DNA from: Microvirga thermotolerans
Lineage (GTDB): Bacteria; Pseudomonadota; Alphaproteobacteria; Rhizobiales; Beijerinckiaceae
Reading direction: 5' to 3'
NCBI RefSeq assembly: GCF_009363855.1
Contig: NZ_CP045423.1
Location: forward strand, 1,394,001-1,458,000
Length of the DNA stretch: 64,000 bases
The position numbers and the translations under genes are program-made. The notes under the pieces are model-generated. The model made no database searches, was not told the origin of the DNA, and was given only the letters and a program-made list of their open reading frames with translations. This document shows, one piece after another, positions 6,899 to 13,448 of this stretch (the first letter of the stretch is position 1; the number at the start of each line of letters is the position of its first letter).

Positions 6899-8764
6899 GT
6901 GAGCGAGGAGGAGCGGGCCGTTGACCGACGCCGGCTGTTCGCGCGCTTCTGGCGCGCGGCATCCGGCTTCTGGACGGGCGTGAGGCGACGCGAGGCGTGG
7001 TTTCTCACCCTGTCTCTCCTTGCGATCATTCTCGGGCAGCTCTTCATCCAGTACAGGCTGAACGTCTGGAACCGGGACATCTTCAACGCCCTCGAGCAGC
7101 AGGACGTGGCCCTGGTCGGCCGCCTGGCCCTGTTGTTCGTGCCTCTTGCCCTGGGCGCCGTGGCGTTCAACGTCGCCTCCGTCTGGGGGCGCCTGACGAC
7201 CCAGCGGGCCTGGCGCGCCTGGCTTACCGACTACCAGATCGACCGCTGGCTTAAGAACGGGCGGTATTATCAGCTCAACCTGGTCAAGGGGGAGCACAGG
7301 AATCCCGAGTTCCGCATTGCCGACGACACGCGGATCGCCACCGAATCCCCTGTCGACTTCGCCTTCGGCGTCACCACCGCCGTGCTGACGGCCGTCACCT
7401 TCATTGGCGTGCTCTGGGCGGTCGGCGGCGGAATCTCGTTCGAGCTCGGCGGGCGCTCCGTCGCCATTCCCGGATATCTGGTGTTCGTGGCGGTGCTCTA
7501 CTCCGTCATCACCACGACGGCGATGATCTTCATCGGCCGCCGGTTCGTCGAAGTGGCGGAGGGCAAGAACCAGGCGGAGGCCGAGTTCCGCTACGCGGTC
7601 ACCCGCCTGCGGGAGAACGGCGAAAGCATCGCCCTCCTGGGAGGCGAGCCGGAAGAGCGCAGCAGCCTCAGCATCGCCCTCGGGCATGTGATCGCGCAAT
7701 GGAAAGCCCTCTGCGGCCAATACATGCGCACCACCGTCGTGTCCTATGGGAACTTCGTCCTTGCCCCGGTCATCCCCCTCATCCTGTGCGCGCCGAAGTA
7801 TCTCGCCGGAACCATGACGCTCGGTGAGGTGATGCAGGCGGCGACCGCCTTCGTCACGGTCCAGCAATCCTTCAACTGGCTCGTGGAGAATTACCCGAAG
7901 CTGGCCGACTGGACGGCTTCCGCCAACCGGGTCGCCGGCCTGATCGTCTCCCTCGACAAGCTGGAGTACGCCGAGCGACCCGGCACCGGGCGCATCGTGC
8001 GCAGGGAGGACGAGGCGACGGCCGCCCTCCGGCTTCACGGGGTTTCGGTGACCCTGGACGACGGCACGGCCGTCGTCGGCGAGACGGAGGTGGAGATCCA
8101 TCCTGGAGAGCGGGTGCTGGTCGTCGGCGAGTCCGGTGCCGGCAAGAGCACGTTGATCCGGGCCATCGCGGGCCTCTGGCCCTGGGGGGAGGGGGAAATC
8201 ATCATCCGGAAGGGAGCGAAGCTCTTTTTCATGCCCCAGCGCCCCTACGTCCCAATGGGCACGCTGAAGCATGCGGTCGCCTATCCCCAGCCGACCGGCA
8301 GCCTTGACGACGAGGCCGTGAAGGAGGCCATGAGAGCCGCGGGTCTCGGCCACCTCGCGGAACGCATCAACGACGAAGGCGAGCCCTGGGACCGGACTCT
8401 CTCCGGGGGCGAGCAGCAGCGCCTCGCCTTCGCCGAACTGTTCATTCAGCGGCCCGACATCATCGTCATGGACGAGGCGACATCCGCCCTCGACCCGGAG
8501 ACCCAGGACGTCCTCATGGACCGCATCATCGAGCGCCTGCCGGATTCCGCGATCATCAGCGTGGGGCACCGACCGGAGCTGGAGGCGTTCCATAACCGTC
8601 GGCTGGTCCTTGCGCGTAGGGAGCAGGGGGCGAAGCTCGTCGCGGACGAGCCCCTGTCGCCGCGGACCTTCGCCATGCGGCGCGCCATGGCGCTTCTGTT
8701 CCGCAGGCCCTCCTCCTCCCAGACAAGACCCGCGGAGAGGACGCGCGAGCGCGAGGAAGCCTGA
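6899..8764 (+). CDS. ABC transporter, fused permease/ATPase (YddA/SbmA-like)
   Basis: 621 residues. An N-terminal membrane domain of about six helices (roughly 30-330) of the SbmA/BacA-like type (RRREAWFLTLSL, NVWNRDIFNALEQQD) is fused to a complete ATPase: Walker A GESGAGKST, signature LSGGEQQR, Walker B IIVMDEATSALD. YddA-type relatives are inner-membrane exporters or peptide/fatty-acyl transporters of uncertain substrate. The GTG at 6899 with GGAGAG upstream is preferred; an in-frame ATG at 6761 would overlap the previous gene by 97 bases. Its position 41 bp after an EcfG-controlled gene suggests stress-induced read-through. Confidence 0.85.
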   Translation: MSEEERAVDRRRLFARFWRAASGFWTGVRRREAWFLTLSLLAIILGQLFIQYRLNVWNRDIFNALEQQDVALVGRLALLFVPLALGAVAFNVASVWGRLTTQRAWRAWLTDYQIDRWLKNGRYYQLNLVKGEHRNPEFRIADDTRIATESPVDFAFGVTTAVLTAVTFIGVLWAVGGGISFELGGRSVAIPGYLVFVAVLYSVITTTAMIFIGRRFVEVAEGKNQAEAEFRYAVTRLRENGESIALLGGEPEERSSLSIALGHVIAQWKALCGQYMRTTVVSYGNFVLAPVIPLILCAPKYLAGTMTLGEVMQAATAFVTVQQSFNWLVENYPKLADWTASANRVAGLIVSLDKLEYAERPGTGRIVRREDEATAALRLHGVSVTLDDGTAVVGETEVEIHPGERVLVVGESGAGKSTLIRAIAGLWPWGEGEIIIRKGAKLFFMPQRPYVPMGTLKHAVAYPQPTGSLDDEAVKEAMRAAGLGHLAERINDEGEPWDRTLSGGEQQRLAFAELFIQRPDIIVMDEATSALDPETQDVLMDRIIERLPDSAIISVGHRPELEAFHNRRLVLARREQGAKLVADEPLSPRTFAMRRAMALLFRRPSSSQTRPAERTREREEA

Positions 8765-8817
8765 ACCGGCCGAATCCGCTCTCGCCCCGCCGGATCCTTG
8801 ATGGAAAACCCTGAGCG

Positions 8818-8842
8818 GGAACCAAACGCGAAGCCGGTTGTT
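8818..8842 (+). promoter_or_regulatory. Weak EcfG-like site in the 8765-9085 intergenic region
   Basis: GGAAC, 16 nt, TGTT: one mismatch in the -10. The 321-bp gap between the ABC exporter and the PRC-barrel gene otherwise contains only the exact EcfG site at 9004 and no ORF I would support. Confidence 0.3.
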
Positions 8843-9003
8843 AATCGCGATCGATAGGCGCCAGGCTGCCTGAACAGGCGGGAAAGTATTCGCGCGCGCC
8901 ATTTTGCAATGGTTTCAAAAATGATTGCATAGAGTTCGAATGTCGAGCCTGGAGAAAAGATCCGGCATATGAGATCGGGCGGGCTCTTATGGAAAAATTC
9001 GTC

Positions 9004-9028
9004 GGAACGACAACGCCAAGATTGCGTT
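9004..9028 (+). promoter_or_regulatory. EcfG promoter of the PRC-barrel gene, exact match
   Basis: GGAAC (9004-9008), 16 nt, CGTT (9025-9028), 57 bases before the start codon at 9086. Confidence 0.88.
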
Positions 9029-9085
9029 AAACCGACACGCGCTCAGGCGTACCATGCGAATTACTGACCATTAGGAGAAACTGCA

Positions 9086-9814
9086 ATGCTTAAGAAGCAT
9101 ATGGCTGCCTGCCTTGTCGCCACTATTTTCGCGGCGCCTGCATTCGCTCAGACCTCGACCGCCCCGTCCTCGGGAGCGACCGATCGTCCGGCAGCGACGG
9201 GATCGGGCTCCACCACATCGGGCTCCCCGGCAATGAAGCCCGGCAGCACCGACTCTTCGATGAATTCCTCGTCCATGAGCACTTCGAAGTCCTCGACGAT
9301 GGCGCAATCCGGCGCCATGCAGGGCCAGTTCATGACGCAGATGCAGGCCAACCAGATGATGGCCTCCGACCTGATCGGCACCAAGGTGATCAGCACGAAC
9401 AACGAGTCCATCGGTGACATCAACGACGTGATCGTCGACCGCAACGGACAGGCGGTGGCGGCCGTGATCGGCGTCGGCGGCTTCCTCGGCATCGGCGAGA
9501 AGGACGTGGCCGTTCCCTTCAACGCGCTCGAGTTCGCCACCCGCGAGCAGGTGAACGCCATGAACAAGGCCGGCAGCGACACCTCGGGCAGCAGCGTTTC
9601 CACCACCGGCTCGACCGCTTCCACGGCGAACAACAATGCCGTGAACGCCACCGGTTCGACCCGCACCACGACGGGCACTTCTGCCAGCAGCGACGACAAC
9701 GAGCCGGAGCGGGTGATCCTGCGCATGACCAAGGCCGAGCTGCAGGCGGCGCCGAAGTTCGACAAGAAGGCCCACAACGGCACGGCGACCGGAACGGCTG
9801 CTCCCAAGCAGTAA
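9086..9814 (+). CDS. Secreted PRC-barrel domain protein
   Basis: 242 residues: a signal peptide (MLKKHMAACLVATIFAAPAFAQ, cleavage after AFA), a Ser/Thr/Gly low-complexity stretch to about residue 80, one PRC-barrel domain at about 92-155 (SDLIGTKVISTNNESIGDIN, then VIGVGGFLGIGEKDVAVPF), a second Ser/Thr-rich spacer and a C-terminal segment (ILRMTKAELQAAPKF) typical of the rhizobial PRC-barrel group. PRC-barrels are small ligand or protein interaction modules; in this secreted form the role is unknown. TAGGAGAAA upstream fixes the ATG. EcfG control is directly indicated by the promoter; a perfect terminator follows. Confidence 0.86.
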   Translation: MLKKHMAACLVATIFAAPAFAQTSTAPSSGATDRPAATGSGSTTSGSPAMKPGSTDSSMNSSSMSTSKSSTMAQSGAMQGQFMTQMQANQMMASDLIGTKVISTNNESIGDINDVIVDRNGQAVAAVIGVGGFLGIGEKDVAVPFNALEFATREQVNAMNKAGSDTSGSSVSTTGSTASTANNNAVNATGSTRTTTGTSASSDDNEPERVILRMTKAELQAAPKFDKKAHNGTATGTAAPKQ

Positions 9815-9839
9815 GCTTCCGCCCGCATTGCCAAGCTTC

Positions 9840-9868
9840 GACGGCGCCCTTTGGGCGCCGTCTTCTTT
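9840..9868 (+). terminator. Intrinsic terminator of the PRC-barrel gene
   Basis: GACGGCGCCC (9840-9849), loop TTT, GGGCGCCGTC (9853-9862), then TTCTTTT. Confidence 0.88.
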
Positions 9869-9899
9869 TGTCGGCCCGGCGAGCGCGATGGCGAGGAAT

Positions 9900-9928
9900 A
9901 AGAAAAGGCGCGGTCTTTCGACCGCGCC
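9900..9928 (-). terminator. Intrinsic terminator of small RNA 2
   Basis: Minus strand GGCGCGGTC, loop GAAA, GACCGCGCC, then TTTTCTTATT. It faces the PRC-barrel gene terminator 32 bp away. Confidence 0.85.
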
Positions 9929-9968
9929 CTGAAAGGTGCCGGCTCAGGGGGCATTTGAACCGGTTGAG
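9900..9968 (-). ncRNA. Candidate EcfG-dependent small RNA 2 (paralogue of RNA 1)
   Basis: A second ORF-less unit built like the one at 6205-6289. An exact EcfG promoter (9998-9974) predicts a start near 9968, and a 9-bp GC-rich terminator (9928-9907, then UUUUCUU) ends a transcript of about 68 nt. GCUCA/UGAGC can close a loop containing AUGCCCCC, again a C-rich single-stranded region. The core GCCGGCACCUU followed by CAG and the terminator is shared with RNA 1. The segment GGUUCAAAU plus CCGGCACC also resembles the T-arm and acceptor end of a tRNA, but the T-stem does not pair, so a decayed tRNA 3' end is an alternative origin. Confidence 0.6.
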
Positions 9969-9973
9969 CAGGA

Positions 9974-9998
9974 AACGCCGACCGAGGGCGCCGGTTCC
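9974..9998 (-). promoter_or_regulatory. EcfG promoter of small RNA 2, exact match
   Basis: Minus strand GGAAC (9998-9994), 16 nt, CGTT (9977-9974). No minus-strand gene lies before the terminator. Confidence 0.82.
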
Positions 9999-10053
9999 CG
10001 ACTTTCTTCAAAAAAGTTTCTCCCCCGCCCCGGAGAGGCGCATTGCCGCACGA

Positions 10054-10078
10054 GGAACCGTGACCGAAGCGGCACGTT
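10054..10078 (+). promoter_or_regulatory. EcfG promoter of the 10104 gene, exact match
   Basis: GGAAC (10054-10058), 16 nt, CGTT (10075-10078), 25 bases before the ATG at 10104 and divergent from the small RNA 2 promoter. Confidence 0.87.
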
Positions 10079-10103
10079 GCCCCCGCAGATGCGGAGGTTT
10101 CCC

Positions 10104-10340
10104 ATGACTGCCACCAACGAACTCGATGCCGTTCTGGCCCAGGAGATGGTTCCTGACGAATTCTGCCGCCTGGCTTCGAGCACCCCGCCCCGGGAGAAGC
10201 CCCTTGTGGCTGCCCTGCTCAGCGGGATCGTGCCCGTTCGCCAGCAGGACGGGGTGGTCTGTCCCTTGATGCTCCGGCGCCATCTGGTCGTTCCCTCGTC
10301 GCGGGCCAGCGCAGCGGGGGAGGCGGGGCGCCACCTCTGA
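10104..10340 (+). CDS. Small hypothetical protein under an EcfG promoter
   Basis: 78 residues starting MTATNELDAVLAQEMVPDEF. It is soluble, with two cysteines (C21, C53) and no recognisable domain or signal peptide. GGAGG six bases before the ATG and the exact EcfG promoter close upstream make expression convincing despite the lack of a family assignment. It is followed after 26 bp by another unrecognised gene on the same strand, probably in one transcript. Confidence 0.6.
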   Translation: MTATNELDAVLAQEMVPDEFCRLASSTPPREKPLVAALLSGIVPVRQQDGVVCPLMLRRHLVVPSSRASAAGEAGRHL

Positions 10341-10366
10341 TCCATTTGTTCCGAAGCCTGTATTTC

Positions 10367-10912
10367 ATGCCCGATATGAGAAGCTTTCCTGCGGAGGAGG
10401 GCCCCGTGGCGGTCCTCTTCCGCCCCTCCATCGTCCCTTTGATCGATGCCTTCCGCTCCCTGGAGGCTCTCTCGGACCGGTACGACCTGCACATCCTCGA
10501 GGGGCCGGAGCGCGATCTTGCTCGCTTCATGGAGCCGGCGGCCGCGCGGGCTGCGGTGTCCGACGCCATGCTCCTCGCTTTCGCTCTCGGCCGCCAAAGG
10601 GGAGGGCCACTGGCTCATCGTCCCTTGGGATCGCGCAGGGGCAGCCTGGACGAATATTGCATTCTCTCTCTGATCGCTGCCGCCCAGGAGCCGGAGTCCG
10701 AGCTCGCATTCGAGGCGGCAGCCGCCCTCGGTGTCGTTTCTTTCGATTTCATCTTCGGGATGGCGGCCGACCTCCTGCGGCAAATCGACCACGGCGGTCT
10801 GGCCCTGGAGCGGCCGAGCCTCGAGGAGTTCCGGGCCATCGTCGGCGACGGGGGGCTGGTCGACGCTCCCAGTCGCTTCGAACTGGAGGCATCGTTCCAT
10901 TTCCATCACTGA
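10367..10912 (+). CDS. Hypothetical protein, possible second gene of the 10104 stress operon
   Basis: 181 residues starting MPDMRSF, predicted soluble and largely helical, ending in FHFHH. I recognise no domain. The ATG at 10367 is used because the only upstream in-frame candidate is a TTG without a ribosome site; the ATG at 10376 is also possible. Codon usage fits the high-GC genome and the frame is open to a clear stop. It lies 26 bp behind the EcfG-driven 10104 gene with no terminator between, so co-transcription is likely. Confidence 0.55.
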   Translation: MPDMRSFPAEEGPVAVLFRPSIVPLIDAFRSLEALSDRYDLHILEGPERDLARFMEPAAARAAVSDAMLLAFALGRQRGGPLAHRPLGSRRGSLDEYCILSLIAAAQEPESELAFEAAAALGVVSFDFIFGMAADLLRQIDHGGLALERPSLEEFRAIVGDGGLVDAPSRFELEASFHFHH

Positions 10913-11153
10913 CCGCAGGCGCGGCGGCGGCTTTCGTATTGGCTAAGCTATTGAAACCATGGAATCTTTAGGGGCGTCCGGCCGGGCCGTGCCCATCTTT
11001 AGGGCCGGTTTGCGGTATCTCGATGCGCCGACCGTTGCGGATACCTATCCTGGACAGACTGCCGGGCGGAGGCACGGTTCCCTTCATTCCCTGAAGGTGC
11101 CTTGGTCGACGCGCCTGCTACTCCGAGCCTGACTCCGAATCCTCCAGGCAAGG

Positions 11154-11180
11154 AAAAGGGGCCGTCGAGCGGCCCCTTTT
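11154..11180. terminator. Bidirectional intrinsic terminator
   Basis: AAAAGGGGCCG (11154-11164), 5-nt loop, CGGCCCCTTTT (11170-11180). It serves the minus-strand KGG gene and could also stop plus-strand transcripts from 10104-10912. Confidence 0.85.
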
Positions 11181-11202
11181 GAACGGGTGGGACGATAAGA
11201 CC

Positions 11203-11394
11203 TCACTCCTGGCTGGAGCGATTGCTCCCGGATGCCTGACCGCCCTTGCGGCCCGCTTCGGACGCCAGCTCCCGGTCCTGGGAGAACGAGCGCTTCTCGG
11301 CGGGGACGCTCTTGCCGCCCTTGCTCGCAATCTCCCGCTGCCGGTCACCGTCCATCGATGCGAAGCCACGCTTCGAAGTCGAACTTCCTGCCAT
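11203..11394 (-). CDS. KGG-repeat stress-induced protein (GsiB/YciG-like)
   Basis: A 63-residue, highly hydrophilic protein with the repeated pattern of plant-LEA-like stress proteins: RGFASMDGDRQREIASKGGK, then SEAGRKGGQASG. Each repeat contributes a KGG. Related proteins accumulate in stationary phase, desiccation or osmotic stress and are thought to be disordered protectants. AGGAGG six bases before the ATG at 11394 fixes the start, rejecting the GTG one codon upstream. An upstream near-consensus EcfG site fits its membership in the general stress regulon, and a strong terminator follows. Confidence 0.88.
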   Translation of the reverse strand: MAGSSTSKRGFASMDGDRQREIASKGGKSVPAEKRSFSQDRELASEAGRKGGQASGSNRSSQE

Positions 11395-11428
11395 CACAAG
11401 CCTCCTAAGCGGTTAACTGTGCCTTGAA

Positions 11429-11453
11429 AACCACGGGAGAAATGGATGGTTCC
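11429..11453 (-). promoter_or_regulatory. Probable EcfG promoter of the KGG gene (near consensus)
   Basis: Minus strand GGAAC (11453-11449), 16 nt, GGTT (11432-11429), one base off CGTT, 35 bases before the start codon. Confidence 0.6.
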
Positions 11454-11963
11454 GGCGGCTCTAAACTGTTTTCGACAGTAATGGCCGGTGTCCACGATGT
11501 TGCTGAAGGGAGTTCCCCGGACGGGTGTGAAACCCCGCGCTGCAAGAGGGAAGATTATCCTTTGGATGCTATGACATCCTCGAGGCGCGGCAGCGTTCTC
11601 GGGATCAATAACTCGACGCTTCGAACATGCATTTATTGTGGGCTGGGATTAGATGGCCGAAATTGCCGCAAAGTTTGATCTCCCTGGAAGAGGGCTGATC
11701 CTATGACAAGCCTTGTTATGCGACATATCGAATCTGAGTCTTGCCGGCGATCGCGAGTCTGTCTTATCGAAGACGTCTCTTTAAAGGAATTTAGGCAGGA
11801 GGCAGCATTGGCAGGCCCTGACCGCATTCTTCGACCGGGGCTTTCATCGATGGTCCGGGCAACGGTTGCCGGCCGGCCCTAGACACGGCCGGGTTCATCT
11901 TCTATTGCGTCGGGTTTGCTTTAGGCTTCGATACTCAACCTGCCCAACACGCTGCCTGCAGTC
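11454..11963. other. Gene-poor interval before the polysaccharide locus
   Basis: About 510 bp without a credible gene. GC is lower than in neighbouring coding DNA. I see a small inverted repeat (ACTGT...ACAGT near 11465) but no clear promoter, terminator or riboswitch. It probably contains the promoter of the polysaccharide operon starting at 11964. Confidence 0.4.
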
Positions 11964-13445
11964 ATGGATCAACTTAATGCTTTGAAGAGATCGGGCGAAG
12001 GTCCGCTTCGAAGGAAGCTCTCGATCGGGATCATCGCCCTTTCGCAGATTCCTGACGATCCTCGCGTGCGCCGGCAGGGGGATGCATTCACACGCGCCGG
12101 CTGGGACGTCGTCGGCATTGGGTTGGCGGGGTCCAAGTCTTCTCCGCCAAGCTGGCCGATTCGTGACGAGACGGATCTTCCGCTTCCGGCGCCGGTCGGG
12201 CAGGTGGAGGAGAACAAGTCCGATCCTCTCCCCAAGTTCCTTCCGGATGGATTGACCACGGGACAGAAGCTCATTCGTCTGGCGACGGCTCCCGATCAGC
12301 TCTATTTCGCTGTCCGCAAGAGAGCCTGCGCCGTTGCCGTCAAGCTGGGCCTCAAGTCCCCCGATATAGCCGCAATCGTGCGACGGACCGCTCGCGTGAC
12401 CGGGCTGTCTTGGACGCGTCGTCAGACCCTGCGCCGCCTTGGCCAAGTCCGTTACGTCCTGCGCATGCAGGCCCCGAGGCTCCTACCCCACACGGCCGAG
12501 AGCGCTTTCTGGCGCCTGAACAGTCGCTTTGACGATCTCTATCGCCTTGGCATGGAGCATCGGCCCGACATATGGCTCGCCAACGATTGGACTGCGCTCC
12601 CGATTGCGCGCCGGTTGGCCAGACAGAGCGGAGCAATTCTCGTCTACGATACCCATGAGCTTGCCGCCGATGAATACACTGAGCGTCTCCAGTGGCGCCT
12701 CCTCCATCGGCCCGTGACCGTCGCCATCGAGGGTGACTGCATGAAAGAGGCCCAACTCGTTACGTGCGTCTCCGACGGAATTGCCGACCGCCTTCAGGAA
12801 TTGTACGGCCTCAAGAAGCGTCCCATCGTCATCCGCAACACGCCGAGCTACCAGGAGATGCCTTTCCGGCCGGTAGGCGAGCGAATCGAGGTGTTGTATC
12901 ATGGCATCGTATCTCCCGGTCGCGGCCTGGAGGCGTGCATTGCCAGCGTTGCAAAGTGGCGCCCCGAGTTCCGCTTGACGATTCGAGGGCCGGTCTCTCC
13001 TGAATACCGCTCGCACTTGGAGGCCCGAATCGCTGAGAATCGTGTAGGGGATCGGGTCCGGCTGGTGCCCCCCGTACCCATGACCGATCTGGTGAGGGAG
13101 GCCAATGCCTTCGATATCGGGCTGTTCGCCCTGCCGGATCATTCCCGGCACAATCGCTTTGCCCTGCCGAACAAGTTCTTCGAGTACACGATGGCTGGCC
13201 TGGCGCTTTGCGTGTCCGATCTTCCGGAAATGGCCCGCCTGCTGAAGCAGTACGATCTGGGGGTCTTGTTTGCCGGAATGGAGCCGGAGACGATTGCGGC
13301 CGCCATCAACTCCTTCAATCGAGAGTCGATCGAACATCACAAACGCCGCTCTCTGGAAGCGGCACGCGATCTGAACTGGCAGAAGGAGAGCGAGACTCTG
13401 ATCTCTCTCTGCGAGCAGCTCGTCGATACCAATCGAAAGTCTTGA
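11964..13445 (+). CDS. Glycosyltransferase, GT4-like
   Basis: 493 residues, cytoplasmic or peripheral. The N-terminal half opens with a Rossmann start (LSIGIIALSQIPDDPRVRRQGDAF) and includes VYDTHELAADEYTERLQW. The C-terminal half has VLYHGIVSPGRGLEACI and the donor-binding region NKFFEYTMAGLALCVSDLPEM, where the E of the FEY segment corresponds to the nucleotide-sugar-binding EX7E motif. It probably transfers a sugar during assembly of the surface polysaccharide encoded downstream. Its stop is three bases before the first asparagine-synthase gene, so the genes are coupled. Confidence 0.84.
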   Translation: MDQLNALKRSGEGPLRRKLSIGIIALSQIPDDPRVRRQGDAFTRAGWDVVGIGLAGSKSSPPSWPIRDETDLPLPAPVGQVEENKSDPLPKFLPDGLTTGQKLIRLATAPDQLYFAVRKRACAVAVKLGLKSPDIAAIVRRTARVTGLSWTRRQTLRRLGQVRYVLRMQAPRLLPHTAESAFWRLNSRFDDLYRLGMEHRPDIWLANDWTALPIARRLARQSGAILVYDTHELAADEYTERLQWRLLHRPVTVAIEGDCMKEAQLVTCVSDGIADRLQELYGLKKRPIVIRNTPSYQEMPFRPVGERIEVLYHGIVSPGRGLEACIASVAKWRPEFRLTIRGPVSPEYRSHLEARIAENRVGDRVRLVPPVPMTDLVREANAFDIGLFALPDHSRHNRFALPNKFFEYTMAGLALCVSDLPEMARLLKQYDLGVLFAGMEPETIAAAINSFNRESIEHHKRRSLEAARDLNWQKESETLISLCEQLVDTNRKS

Positions 13446-13448
13446 ACA

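Noticed and set aside
11500..11580. Possible cobalamin-riboswitch-like sequence (GGGTGTGAAACCCCGCGCTGC)
   Set aside because: The conserved B12-box core and its order are missing, and no B12 or cobalt transport gene follows.
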